A stretch of 64,000 nucleotides of DNA from Nocardioides cremeus (GTDB taxonomy: Bacteria > Actinomycetota > Actinomycetes > Propionibacteriales > Nocardioidaceae). The stretch is taken from assembly GCF_030518195.1 (NCBI RefSeq), contig NZ_JAULSC010000001.1:530056-594055 (forward strand). The letters are read 5' to 3'. Under the pieces are notes generated by a model. The model saw only the letters and a list, made by a program, of their open reading frames with translations, did not search any database and had not been told where the DNA came from. This document shows positions 1-7,925 of the stretch, one piece after another (positions within the stretch are counted from its first letter, which is position 1; the number at the start of each line of letters is the position of its first letter). The position numbers and the translations under genes were made by a program.

Positions 1-309
1 TTCGACTCGCCACCGGGGCTGGCCATCGCGGCCTTCCTCGGCGGCATGCCCGTGGCCGTGGTCGGGCTCGGGATGCTGAACGCGAGCACCATCGGCGCGC
101 AGTCGCGCTACGTCGCGGGCGAGACGATGCCCACGCTCAAGCAGTCGGCGGCCTACCTCTCCGACGGGGAGGGCATCATGGGAGTCGGTCGCACGGTCGA
201 CGACCAGCAGCGCGGCACGGCCGCGAACGGCCCGTACTGCCGCTCGTGCGGGGTGCGCAACGACGAGGACGCGAGGTTCTGTGACGGGTGTGGTTCGTCC
301 CTCGCCTGA
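1..309 (+). CDS. C-terminal part of a zinc-ribbon membrane protein (5' truncated by window edge)
   Basis: The reading frame is open from the first base, so the gene begins outside the window. The visible 102 residues start with a hydrophobic stretch (about residues 5-27, Ala/Gly/Leu/Val-rich) that looks like a membrane helix. They end in a four-cysteine zinc ribbon (YCRSCG at about residue 80 and FCDGCG at about residue 94), a common C-terminal add-on in actinobacterial small membrane proteins. No catalytic motif is visible and the specific role is unknown. Its last 29 bases overlap the GTG start proposed for the next gene. Confidence 0.6.
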   Translation, partial: FDSPPGLAIAAFLGGMPVAVVGLGMLNASTIGAQSRYVAGETMPTLKQSAAYLSDGEGIMGVGRTVDDQQRGTAANGPYCRSCGVRNDEDARFCDGCGSSLA

Positions 310-784
310 GGGCATCTTCGAGCTGGAGCGGGTCGGCTTCGCCCACCCCGACGTGATCCGGCTGGTCACGGAGGTCCAGGCGTTCTACACCGAGCGCTAC
401 GGCGGACCCGACGAGACGCCGCTCGACCCCGCGATGTTCGAGCCGCCCACCGGCAGCTTCTACGTCGGCCGGCTCGACGGCGAGCCGGTGGCGACCGGGG
501 CGTGGCGGCGCAGCGACGTGGGCACCTACCCCGGCCTGGTCACCGTCGAGGTCAAGCGCATGTACGTCGCCCCGCCCGCGCAGCGGCGCGGGCTCGCGCG
601 GCGGATCCTCGCCCACCTCGAGCGCAGCGCCGCCGAGAGCGGCGCCCGGGCCGTGGTGCTGGAGACCGGCACCATGCAGCCGGAGGCGATCGCGCTCTAC
701 ACGTCCTCGGGCTACGAGCCGGTGCCCGGCTTCGGCTACTACAAGGACGCGCCGCTCTCACGGTGCTTCGGCAAGCGGCTCTGA
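281..784 (+). CDS. GNAT-family N-acetyltransferase
   Basis: This 167-residue protein has the GNAT fold signature. A beta-strand (VEVKRMYVAPPAQRRGLARR, about residues 89-108) leads into the acetyl-CoA pyrophosphate loop, which here reads QRRGLA, and a later ALYTSSGYEPV motif is typical of motif B. GNAT enzymes move an acetyl group from acetyl-CoA to an amine; the substrate cannot be told from sequence. The GTG start at 281 lies inside the previous gene, and a second in-frame GTG at 290 is equally possible. It is a stand-alone gene, followed 64 bases later by the SnoaL-like gene. Confidence 0.8.
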   Translation: MTGVVRPSPEGIFELERVGFAHPDVIRLVTEVQAFYTERYGGPDETPLDPAMFEPPTGSFYVGRLDGEPVATGAWRRSDVGTYPGLVTVEVKRMYVAPPAQRRGLARRILAHLERSAAESGARAVVLETGTMQPEAIALYTSSGYEPVPGFGYYKDAPLSRCFGKRL

Positions 785-848
785 CGCGTCGGACCAGACC
801 TCACCCCGCGGGGGCGTACCCCGGCGGCAGGCGTGTCGTTGAGGGTGC

Positions 849-1316
849 ATGAGCAGCACCACCGACCTCCCCCAGCAGCCCGACCAGATCGTGGCGGGCG
901 CCCTCGAGCGCCTCTCCGCGGCGTTCCGGGCCCGCGACGTCGAGGCGGCGGTCGACTGCTTCTCGCCGGACGGTGCGGTCTACGGCGACGACCTCGGCGA
1001 GCACGCGCACGGCGCCGAGGAGCTGCGGCCCTTCCTCGCGGAGCTCTTCGAGGAGGCCTTCACGATCACCTGGGAGACCGGGACGCCGGGGGAGAGCGGC
1101 GCGAGCGGGGAGACCTGGTCGCGGCGCCGCGGCGACGTGCTGTGGTTCGTCTCCGAGACCGAGGCCGTCCTCGACTACCCCGACGGGCTCTCCGAGCGGG
1201 TGCGCTTCCAGCTCTCCGGCATCCTCAGCGCCACGCGGGGCCGCTGGCGCTTCGAGCTGTTCAACGGTGCGCAGCCGGTCTCGCCGAGCCGCGAGCTGCT
1301 GGTCAGGGCCGGCTGA
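849..1316 (+). CDS. SnoaL-like / NTF2-fold protein
   Basis: This 155-residue protein has the pattern of SnoaL-like (cystatin-like alpha+beta) proteins. An N-terminal helix (LERLSAAFRARDVEAAVDCF) is followed by a short DGAVYGDDLGEH segment and then strands ending in RWRFELFNGA. Members include ketosteroid-isomerase relatives and many uncharacterised proteins with a hydrophobic pocket; the ligand is not predictable here. The ATG at 849 is the best start. The 3' end overlaps the convergent methyltransferase gene by 14 bases. Confidence 0.65.
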   Translation: MSSTTDLPQQPDQIVAGALERLSAAFRARDVEAAVDCFSPDGAVYGDDLGEHAHGAEELRPFLAELFEEAFTITWETGTPGESGASGETWSRRRGDVLWFVSETEAVLDYPDGLSERVRFQLSGILSATRGRWRFELFNGAQPVSPSRELLVRAG

Positions 1317-1923
1317 TCGGGCCGGTGCTGACGACGGCGTACCGCTCGTCGTCGATGCGCTTGCCCCACAGCTGCGGGTCGGGCAGCGGGTACACGGTGC
1401 CGCTGCGCCCGATGGCGCCGAGCGCCGTCACGACCTCCTGCGCGGTCAGCCCGCCGCGGGTGCCGTCGCCCTGCGACCAGTAGCCCTCCACCAGCACCAG
1501 CCGGCCCTCGGGGGCCAGCAGCGCCGACCAGCGACGCAGCGCCTCGACCGGGTCGGGCATCGCCCACAGCACGTGGCGCGAGAGCACGACGTCGTAGTCG
1601 CCGGGGGTCAGGGGCGGGTCGTAGGCGTCGGCCTCGGTGACGGTGACGTCGGGCTCGTGGGCGGTCTTGGTCAGCGCGCGCTCCACCATCTCGGGGGAGA
1701 AGTCGATCCCGTCGACCGCGTGGCCGTGCTCGGCGAGCAGCAGCGCCAGGGTGCCGGTGCCGCAGCCGAGGTCGGCGACCCGGCTCGCCGGCGGGGGCAG
1801 CAGGTCGTGCATGAGGCGCGACCAGGCGGCGCGCACCGCAGGGTCGAGCAGGCCGTGGTCGGCGGCGAGGTCGAAGCCGGGGGCCTCGGCGTCCCATAGT
1901 CGGACAGCATCGCGGCTGGTCAT
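1303..1923 (-). CDS. Class I SAM-dependent methyltransferase (type 11-like)
   Basis: The 206-residue product carries motif I of Rossmann-fold methyltransferases (VADLGCGTGTLALLLAEHG, about residues 48-66). It is followed by GIDFSPEMVERA (binding of the SAM ribose) and the motif IV region DYDVVLSRHVLWAMPDP. This is the arrangement of the UbiE/type 11 family, which methylates small molecules; the acceptor is unknown. The start is the ATG read from 1923, giving MTSRDAV; the frame stays open upstream but only as antisense to the DUF2252 gene. It converges with the SnoaL-like gene. Confidence 0.8.
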   Translation of the reverse strand: MTSRDAVRLWDAEAPGFDLAADHGLLDPAVRAAWSRLMHDLLPPPASRVADLGCGTGTLALLLAEHGHAVDGIDFSPEMVERALTKTAHEPDVTVTEADAYDPPLTPGDYDVVLSRHVLWAMPDPVEALRRWSALLAPEGRLVLVEGYWSQGDGTRGGLTAQEVVTALGAIGRSGTVYPLPDPQLWGKRIDDERYAVVSTGPISRP

Positions 1924-2010
1924 GGCCGACGACCCTAGGCCATCACCACCCCTTCGGGCGAGTGGTGGCGATGAGTGGGCTTGAGGGGTGCGGACGGGTA
2001 GGAAGGGACG

Positions 2011-3489
2011 ATGAGTGATGACGTCGATGCCCTGACGCGTGCCGAGCTGATGCAGCGGGCCCGTGATGCCGACGTGGCCGGCCGGTCCACGATGACCAAG
2101 GAGGAGCTGGCCCAGGCGGTGGGGGCCGGGACGCAGACGGGCTCGCGGGTCGAGGCCTTCCGCTCCCTGGCGCTGCAGCGGGCGCGCGGCGAGATGGTCT
2201 TCCTGCCGCGCCACCTCACCGGGCTGGAGCGGCGCCGCCACGTGCGCCAGACGATCCGTGAGGACCACGAGACCCGGATCTCGACCCGCAGCCAGGACGC
2301 GGAGGAGAAGTTCGAGAAGCTGCACGACTCGCTGTTCTCGTTCTTCCGCGGCACCTGCCTGCTGTTCTACCGCGACCTGGCGGGCGAGGACGCCTGGATG
2401 CCGACGGTGCTGACCCTCGGCGACGTGCACCCCGAGAACTTCGGGGTGATGCCCAGCGCCGACGACGTGCCGATCTTCGGCGTCAACGACTTCGACGAGG
2501 CCTACTACGCGCCGTTCACCTGGGACCTCAAGCGCGGCGCCACCGGCTTCGTCATCGCCGCGCAGGAGGAGGGCGGGCACGGGCGCAAGCAGCAGCGCAG
2601 GATCGCCGCCGCCTTCGTGCGCGGCTACGTCGAGGCGATGCGCGACTACGCCACCGACGCCACCGAGCAGCAGGGCCAGATGCGCGAGGACAACGCGCCC
2701 AAGATCATCCGCCGGCTCTTCGAGTCGGCCAAGGAGGACCGCGACCACTGGCTGGCGCGCAAGTACCACGACGAGTACCGGCGCGGCTTCCGCGCCGACG
2801 ACGAGCACGTGCCGGTGTCCTCGCGGGTGCCGGAGTTCCAGGAGGCGCTCGAGCGCTTCGTGCGCGAGAACGACATCGAGGTGCCGGAGCGGGCCGGCTC
2901 GATGCGGGTCAAGGACGTGTGCCAGCGCCTCGGCCAGGGCACCGCCTCCCTGGGCCTGCCGCGCTACTACCTGATGGTCGAGGGCCCCCACGCCGACGGC
3001 AGCGACGACCTGCTGCTCGAGCTCAAGCAGGCGCGGCGCTCGGCGCTGGCCGGGCTGGTGCCGCCCTCGGAGTACGTCGTCGACGGCAACGCCGACCGGA
3101 TCTCGCACGCGCAGGGCGTGCACCTGGTGCGCGGCGACCGGTTCTACGGCGCCGTCGAGATGGACGGGCTGAGCTTCATGGTGCGCGAGCGCTCGCCGTA
3201 CCGCGACGACATCGACCTCGACGAGCTCTCCGACAAGCAGTGGCGCAGGTACGCCGCCATCTGCGGCGCCTCGCTGGCCCAGTCGCACGCGCTCTCGGAC
3301 GAGGCGGGTCTGGTCGACCACGACATCGAGCCGGACGTCCTCGAGGCCATCGGCCCCGAGGAGCTCTTCGTGCAGGACATCGTCGAGTACGCCGCCGAGG
3401 CGGCCGACCGGGTCCGGGCCGACCACCGGCACTTCCGCTCCGACCAGGAGCTGGGCGCCTTCGCGATGGTCGACCGGGTCTTCCGCTGA
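2011..3489 (+). CDS. DUF2252 family protein with N-terminal Rho-N/SAP-like segment
   Basis: This 492-residue protein belongs to the DUF2252 family. LTLGDVHPENFGVM (about residues 135-148) and GVNDFDEAYYAPFTWDLKRGATGFVIAA resemble the HxDxxxxN catalytic loop and the DFG-like region of aminoglycoside-phosphotransferase-type kinases, so a kinase-like fold is plausible, but no substrate is established. The first 45 residues (LTRAELMQRARDADVAGRSTMTKEELAQAV) look like a small helix-extended-loop-helix nucleic-acid-binding module of the Rho-N/SAP type, which is less usual for the family. It reads towards citrate synthase, with a hairpin terminator between them. Confidence 0.75.
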   Translation: MSDDVDALTRAELMQRARDADVAGRSTMTKEELAQAVGAGTQTGSRVEAFRSLALQRARGEMVFLPRHLTGLERRRHVRQTIREDHETRISTRSQDAEEKFEKLHDSLFSFFRGTCLLFYRDLAGEDAWMPTVLTLGDVHPENFGVMPSADDVPIFGVNDFDEAYYAPFTWDLKRGATGFVIAAQEEGGHGRKQQRRIAAAFVRGYVEAMRDYATDATEQQGQMREDNAPKIIRRLFESAKEDRDHWLARKYHDEYRRGFRADDEHVPVSSRVPEFQEALERFVRENDIEVPERAGSMRVKDVCQRLGQGTASLGLPRYYLMVEGPHADGSDDLLLELKQARRSALAGLVPPSEYVVDGNADRISHAQGVHLVRGDRFYGAVEMDGLSFMVRERSPYRDDIDLDELSDKQWRRYAAICGASLAQSHALSDEAGLVDHDIEPDVLEAIGPEELFVQDIVEYAAEAADRVRADHRHFRSDQELGAFAMVDRVFR

Positions 3490-3494
3490 GCGGT

Positions 3495-3532
3495 GCGCCG
3501 GGCCGGTCCGCGGTGGCGGAGCGGCCCGGCGC
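3495..3532. terminator. Bidirectional hairpin terminator between convergent genes
   Basis: Perfect 11-bp arms (GCGCCGGGCCG at 3495-3505 and its complement at 3522-3532) enclose a second 5-bp stem (TCCGC at 3507-3511, GCGGA at 3516-3520) with a GGTG loop. It lies just after the DUF2252 stop and seven bases from the citrate synthase stop, so it can serve both genes. There is no T-tract, as is common in high-GC actinobacteria. Confidence 0.75.
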
Positions 3533-3538
3533 GGGGGC

Positions 3539-4642
3539 TCACTTGCCCCAGGCCTCCTGCCAGCCCTCGATCTCCGAGGCCGGGCGCGAGCCCGGGCCGG
3601 TGTAGACCGCGGAGGGGCGGATCAGGCGACCGGTGCGCTTCTGCTCCAGGATGTGCGCCGACCAGCCGCCGGTGCGGGCGCAGGTGAACATCGAGGTGAA
3701 CATGTTGGCCGGCACCTCGGCGAAGTCGAGGACGATGGCGGCCCAGAACTCGACGTTGGTCTCGAGGACCCGGTCGGGGCGGCGCTCGCGCAGCTCCTTG
3801 AGGGCCGCCTGCTCGAGGGCCTCGGCGACCGCGTAGCGCGGCGCGTCGAGCTCCTTGGCGGTGCGGCGCAGCACCCGGGCGCGGGGGTCCTCGGCACGGT
3901 AGACGCGGTGGCCGAAGCCCATCAGCCGCTCGCCGCGGTCGAGCAGGCCCTTGACGTAGGCCTCGGCGTCGCCGGACTCCTCGACGTCGGAGATCATGCC
4001 GAGCACCCGGCTAGGCGCGCCGCCGTGCAGCGGGCCCGACATCGCGCCGATGGCGCCCGAGAAGGCGGCGGCCACGTCGGCGCCGGTGGAGGTGATGACG
4101 CGGGCGGTGAAGGTGGAGGCGTTCATGCCGTGCTCGGCCGCGCTGCTCCAGTAGGCGTCGATCGCCTTGACGTGCTTGGGGTCGGCCTCGCCCTTCCAGC
4201 GGATCAGGAACTTCTCGGCGAGGGTCGCACCCTCGTCGACCTCCTTCTGCGGGACGATGGCCTTGTTCAGCCCGCGCGCCGACTGGGCGGCGTACGAGAG
4301 CACCATGACGGCCAGGCGCCCGATGTCGTCGCGGGCCTGCTCGTCGGAGATGTCGTAGGTCTGGCCGAAGCCGAAGGCCGGCGCGAGCATCGCGACCGCC
4401 GCCTGCACGTCGACGCGGACGTCACCGGTGTGCACCGGCAGGTTGAAGGGCTCGGCCGGGGCCAGGCCGGGGGTGTAGGCACCGTCGATCAGCAGGCCCC
4501 AGACGTTCTCGAAGGGGACCCGGCCGACGATGTCCTCGATGTCGACGCCGCGGTAGCGGAGCGCGGACCCCTCCTTGTCGGGCTCGGCGATCTCCGTCTC
4601 GAAGGCGACGACGCCCTCCAGCCCGTGGTGTACCTCGGTCAT
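3539..4642 (-). CDS. citA: Citrate synthase (citrate synthase 2 type)
   Basis: This 367-residue enzyme condenses acetyl-CoA with oxaloacetate to citrate, entering the TCA cycle. The citrate synthase catalytic His/Asp triad is visible: SGPLHGGAPSRV (first His), FGHRVYR (second His, with the Arg-rich citrate-binding segment) and the Asp in VLDFAEVPANMF. The length matches short, Gram-positive-type enzymes. The start is the ATG read from 4642 (MTEVHHG), preceded by AGGAG 5-6 bases upstream. The gene is monocistronic and ends at the shared hairpin. citA and gltA paralogues are hard to separate by eye, so the symbol is tentative. Confidence 0.93.
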   Translation of the reverse strand: MTEVHHGLEGVVAFETEIAEPDKEGSALRYRGVDIEDIVGRVPFENVWGLLIDGAYTPGLAPAEPFNLPVHTGDVRVDVQAAVAMLAPAFGFGQTYDISDEQARDDIGRLAVMVLSYAAQSARGLNKAIVPQKEVDEGATLAEKFLIRWKGEADPKHVKAIDAYWSSAAEHGMNASTFTARVITSTGADVAAAFSGAIGAMSGPLHGGAPSRVLGMISDVEESGDAEAYVKGLLDRGERLMGFGHRVYRAEDPRARVLRRTAKELDAPRYAVAEALEQAALKELRERRPDRVLETNVEFWAAIVLDFAEVPANMFTSMFTCARTGGWSAHILEQKRTGRLIRPSAVYTGPGSRPASEIEGWQEAWGK

Positions 4643-4767
4643 CGCATGACTCCTGTGTCGTGTGCGGCTGCGTCCAAACCGTCGCATTGTGTCAGTGATG
4701 CTGCCCGTGCGGCACGCGGCGGTCCATGAGCCCTCGGGATGGTCGCGCGCTGGCTACCGTGAGGACC

Positions 4768-5442
4768 ATGCCCGAGCCCACCGACGTGACGTCCCCGCAG
4801 CTGCGCGCCCTGCGCCAGGAGTACGCCGCCAACGGCCTCACCGAGGCCGAGCTCGCCCCCGACCCGTGGACGATGTTCGGGCGCTGGTTCGACGAGGCGC
4901 GGGCGGCCGGGCTGCACGAGCCCAACGCGGTCGTGGTGGCCACCGCCTCCGCCGACGGGGCGCCCTCGGCGCGCACGGTGCTGCTCAAGGGCCTCGACGA
5001 CGGCGCCGGGCGCCGGGGCTTCGTCTTCTACACCAACCACGGCTCGCGCAAGGGCTCCGACCTCGAGGCCAACCCCCGCGCCGCGCTGCTCTTCCCCTGG
5101 CACCCGCTCGAGCGGCAGGTGCGCGTCGACGGTGTCGTCGAGCGGCTCTCGCGCGAGCTGGTCGCCGCCTACTTCGCCGAGCGCCCGCGCGGCTCGCAGC
5201 TCGGCGCCTGGGCCTCGGCCCAGTCCTCGCCGGTCGCCGGCCGCGAGGAGCTCGAGGCGGCGTACGCCGCGGCCGAGCAGCGCTTCGCCGGCGGGCCCGT
5301 GCCGGTGCCCGACGGGTGGGGCGGCTACGTCGTGCTGCCCGAGGCCGTGGAGTTCTGGCAGGGCCGGCCCAGCCGCCTGCACGACCGGCTGGTCTACCGC
5401 CGCTCGGGTGGCTCGTGGTCGGTGGAGCGGCTGGCGCCCTGA
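4768..5442 (+). CDS. pdxH: Pyridoxamine 5'-phosphate oxidase
   Basis: The 224-residue flavoenzyme oxidises pyridoxamine or pyridoxine 5'-phosphate to pyridoxal 5'-phosphate using FMN and oxygen. Family hallmarks are present: [40 protein letters not shown] (FMN binding), [12 protein letters not shown], and the C-terminal [15 protein letters not shown] signature. The start at 4768 ([11 protein letters not shown]) follows a GAGGA ribosome site; an upstream in-frame ATG at 4726 lacks one. It is transcribed divergently from citrate synthase, with about 125 bases between the starts. Confidence 0.95.
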   Translation: MPEPTDVTSPQLRALRQEYAANGLTEAELAPDPWTMFGRWFDEARAAGLHEPNAVVVATASADGAPSARTVLLKGLDDGAGRRGFVFYTNHGSRKGSDLEANPRAALLFPWHPLERQVRVDGVVERLSRELVAAYFAERPRGSQLGAWASAQSSPVAGREELEAAYAAAEQRFAGGPVPVPDGWGGYVVLPEAVEFWQGRPSRLHDRLVYRRSGGSWSVERLAP

Positions 5443-5486
5443 TGGGTCGAGGGGAACCGGCCGGCCCGCTCGGCCGTCCATCCGGC

Positions 5487-6173
5487 ATGAGCCTGCCGAC
5501 GTCCCGCCTCGCTGCGACCGGTGCCGCTGTGGTGCTGGCCCTGCTGCTGGGCGGGTGCGGCGGGGGCGACGATGCGACTCCGGTCGCCGAGGAACCACCG
5601 CCGACCGGGTCGAGTCCCAGTGAGCCGAGCCCCGACGAGCCGACCGGGGCGCCGGGCCGGCCGTGCCCGCGGGTGCTGCCCACGGCGGGCGAGCGAGCCG
5701 GTGCCGACGAGGCTGCCGAGGAGCTGCCCGAGCTGCCGCCGGTACGCCGGGCCTGGGTGTGCCGCTACCACCCGGCTCAACTGGGCGAGGGCGAGGGCGA
5801 GGGCGATGGCGACGGCGATGGCGACGGCGAGGGCTCGCCGTCCGGGTGGGAGCGACAGGGGCGGGCCGCGCCGGTCGCCGACGCCGACCTCGCTCCGCTC
5901 GCCGACGCCCTCGACGGGCTCGCGCTCCTCGACCTCGACACCTCGCAGCGCGTCTGCACCGCCGACCTCGGCCCGCGCTTCATGGTCGTGCTCGCCGACG
6001 CCGGTGACCTGACCGGCGTGGTCGTCGACGACTTCGGCTGCCACGACACCCGGCTGACCGCCGACCCGCGCTCCCGGCCCGCCGGTGCCGACGGCCCCGG
6101 TGGGGCAGTGGACGGCGTCCTGCAGGGAGGGCCCCGGGTCCTCGAGGCGCTGGGCGTCGGCCGCGGCGCCTGA
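5487..6173 (+). CDS. Putative secreted lipoprotein with acidic Gly-Glu/Asp repeat
   Basis: The first 24 residues form a lipoprotein signal: Arg at position 7, a hydrophobic core and a lipobox LLGGC with Cys24 followed by GGGDD. A Pro/Ser/Glu-rich linker follows, then an eight-unit (Gly-Glu/Asp) tract encoded by hexamer repeats, then a C-terminal region with several cysteines (VCRYHPAQ, RVCTADLG, FGCHDTRL) that could form disulfides. The total is 228 residues. I do not recognise the family. It is likely anchored on the outer face of the membrane. No operon partner is evident. Confidence 0.7.
   Translation: MSLPTSRLAATGAAVVLALLLGGCGGGDDATPVAEEPPPTGSSPSEPSPDEPTGAPGRPCPRVLPTAGERAGADEAAEELPELPPVRRAWVCRYHPAQLGEGEGEGDGDGDGDGEGSPSGWERQGRAAPVADADLAPLADALDGLALLDLDTSQRVCTADLGPRFMVVLADAGDLTGVVVDDFGCHDTRLTADPRSRPAGADGPGGAVDGVLQGGPRVLEALGVGRGA
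5784..5831 (+). repeat. Hexanucleotide tandem repeat inside the lipoprotein gene
   Basis: Eight consecutive 6-base units of the form GGCGAG, GGCGAT or GGCGAC encode alternating Gly and Glu/Asp. The unit length is a multiple of three, so copy-number changes would lengthen or shorten the linker without breaking the frame. Confidence 0.85.
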
Positions 6174-6223
6174 CCCGGTCGCGGTGCTGGCCCGGGCCCC
6201 GACCCGGCTGGCACCCTGGGCCC

Positions 6224-6559
6224 ATGGTCTCGGATCTGCGCCACTGCCGGAACGGTCACGAGGTGCCCGGCACCGCCTCCCTCTGCCCCACCTGCGGCGA
6301 CGGAGGCTCCCTGCGCGACGCGGAGGGCTCCGGCGACAGGCCCATCAGGGGCTGGGTCTGGGTGGTGGTCGGGCTGCTCGTCACCGGCCTCGGCCGGTTG
6401 ATGTGGTCCGGGGCCGGGCCGGAGGACGGCGGGGAGGCGCTCGTCGGTGGTCTGCTCTGGATCCTCGGGATCGTCGTGGCCGGTGTCGGCGTCGTCGCCG
6501 AGGGCGTGCTGGTGGGGATGCGCCGCTGGCAGCACGAGAGCGGTCGCCCGGTGCGGTGA
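6224..6559 (+). CDS. Small zinc-ribbon protein with two membrane helices
   Basis: This 111-residue protein has an N-terminal C-x2-GH / C-x2-C pattern (CRNGHEVPGTASLCPTCG, residues 8-25) resembling a degenerate zinc ribbon. Two hydrophobic segments follow (about residues 43-60 and 74-98). The overall plan (ribbon, linker, two helices) is common in Nocardioides-type genomes and of unknown function. Its stop is one base from the start of the following acetyltransferase gene, so the two are probably co-transcribed. Confidence 0.65.
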   Translation: MVSDLRHCRNGHEVPGTASLCPTCGDGGSLRDAEGSGDRPIRGWVWVVVGLLVTGLGRLMWSGAGPEDGGEALVGGLLWILGIVVAGVGVVAEGVLVGMRRWQHESGRPVR

Positions 6560-6560
6560 C

Positions 6561-7160
6561 GTGGTGACCTGGCAGACGCACCCGGTCACCCCCGACCGGT
6601 TCGAGGACTTCGCCGACGTCGTCAACCCGAACCGGCGCGCCTCGCACTGCTGGTGCCTGTCGCACCGGCTCCCCGCCTCCCAGGTCGAGGAGCTGGGTCG
6701 GGGCAGCCGTGAGCGGGCGATGCGGTCGCTGTGCGAGCGCGAGCACCCGCCGGGCGTGGTCACCTACCGCGACGGCGTGCCGGTGGGGTGGTGCAGCATC
6801 GGTCCCCGCGCCGACAACCCCAAGCTCGCCGCGTCGAGGCTGATCAGGCCCGTCGACGACCTGCCCGTGTGGAGCATCATCTGCGTCGTCGTACGAGGTG
6901 GCCACCGCAGGCAGGGGGTGACGACGCCGCTGCTCGAGGGGGCGGTGGCCTGGGCGGCGTCCGAGGGGGCGCCGGCCGTCGAGGCCTACCCGGTCGATCC
7001 GGCGGGGGAGCGGATGGACCTGACGATGGCCTTCGTCGGCACCCGGGCGATGTTCGAGAAGGTGGGCTTCGAGGTCGTCGGCACGACCGCCGCCGTGGCC
7101 AGCCGGATGCCGCGGCTGGTGATGCGTCGCGACCTGTCCGCATCATCGATCTGCGGGTAG
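6561..7160 (+). CDS. GNAT-family N-acetyltransferase
   Basis: The 199-residue product shows the acetyl-CoA-binding region of GNAT enzymes: SIICVVVRGGHRRQGVTTPLLEGAVAWA, with an R-x2-G-x-hydrophobic loop reading RRQGV, followed by a late MFEKVGFEVVG motif. An N-terminal NRRASHCWCLSHRLPAS segment and PVGWCSIGPR are typical of the subgroup with a cysteine-rich front end found in actinobacteria. The substrate is unknown. The GTG at 6561 follows the preceding stop by one base; the adjacent GTG at 6564 is an equal alternative. Confidence 0.78.
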   Translation: MVTWQTHPVTPDRFEDFADVVNPNRRASHCWCLSHRLPASQVEELGRGSRERAMRSLCEREHPPGVVTYRDGVPVGWCSIGPRADNPKLAASRLIRPVDDLPVWSIICVVVRGGHRRQGVTTPLLEGAVAWAASEGAPAVEAYPVDPAGERMDLTMAFVGTRAMFEKVGFEVVGTTAAVASRMPRLVMRRDLSASSICG

Positions 7161-7245
7161 CGCCGGGACTGCTGCAGCCCGGACCATCGAGGTGGCGGTG
7201 ACTGTGACGAGCGCTGTCGTCGCCCCCCCCAGACCGGAGACCGCC

Positions 7246-7848
7246 ATGCTTCGAGGACACCCCATCCGTGCCGTGGCCGGTGGGTTCATCACCGCCGCGC
7301 TGATCATCGGCCACCCCGTCGTCGCGCACGCCGAGAAGGCCGTGACTCCGAGGATCTCGTCCCCGAGCGCGGTTCCCGCTCCCAAGGACGAGCAGGGGGG
7401 CGTGATGAGCCCCTACGTCAGCTGCTCCAAGGCTCAGGTGGCACCACGTGTGAAGTGGGTGCTGACCAGTCGTGCGACCGGCGAGTCGCAGACCTACCGC
7501 TGGCGTGGCGCCTATCCGGGCATGCACTTCCCCCGGGTCGACGCCGGGCGGTACCGCTCACGGACCACGGCGTGGTGCCGCGGCAGCAGGACCAGCCGGG
7601 TCCACCGGATCCGGGTGGCCCAGAAGACCCACAAGAGGACCGTCTCGCGGCCCGAGTTCAACAGGGTGGAGCGCGGCATGACCCGGCTCGAGGTGCGCGA
7701 GGCGGTCGGCTTCGGCGGTAGGGACTGCTCGGCCTACGAAGGGCGTCGCACCTGCGTCTACGACATGATGCCGTTCTGGCGCTGGTCCTTCATCACGTTC
7801 AAGGACGGCGGGGTCGTCTCGAAGCTCTGGGACGTCGCCCACGACTGA
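7246..7848 (+). CDS. Secreted protein with BamE/SmpA-like C-terminal motif
   Basis: The protein (200 residues) has a signal peptide: a short basic start (MLRGHPIR), a hydrophobic core (AVAGGFITAALIIG) and an Ala-His-Ala cleavage site near residue 29. The C-terminal third contains FNRVERGMTRLEVREAVGFGG, the pattern of the BamE/SmpA-like fold also found in small actinobacterial envelope proteins. Four cysteines remain after cleavage. The ATG at 7246 has a GGAGA ribosome site; upstream GTG codons would spoil the signal peptide. The function is unknown. Confidence 0.65.
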   Translation: MLRGHPIRAVAGGFITAALIIGHPVVAHAEKAVTPRISSPSAVPAPKDEQGGVMSPYVSCSKAQVAPRVKWVLTSRATGESQTYRWRGAYPGMHFPRVDAGRYRSRTTAWCRGSRTSRVHRIRVAQKTHKRTVSRPEFNRVERGMTRLEVREAVGFGGRDCSAYEGRRTCVYDMMPFWRWSFITFKDGGVVSKLWDVAHD

Positions 7849-7896
7849 CCCACACACCCTGGCTGCCTCTCCACAGGTCGCGGGAGACCCATTTAC

Positions 7897-7912
7897 TCGA
7901 ACTCCAGTTCGA
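7897..7912. promoter_or_regulatory. LexA (SOS) box upstream of DUF222-HNH gene
   Basis: TCGAAC-TCCA-GTTCGA matches the actinobacterial/mycobacterial LexA consensus TCGAAC-N4-GTTCGA exactly. It sits in a longer perfect inverted repeat (TTTACTCGAACT at 7892-7903, complement at 7906-7917), an AT-rich island in this GC-rich sequence. The box ends 13 bases before the ATG, so bound LexA would block the promoter or early transcription. Confidence 0.85.
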
Positions 7913-7925
7913 GTAAAATAGGGGC

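Noticed and set aside
1303..3432. N-terminal extension of the methyltransferase across the DUF2252 gene
   Set aside because: The extension is antisense to a convincing gene; the ATG at 1923 gives a normal family length.
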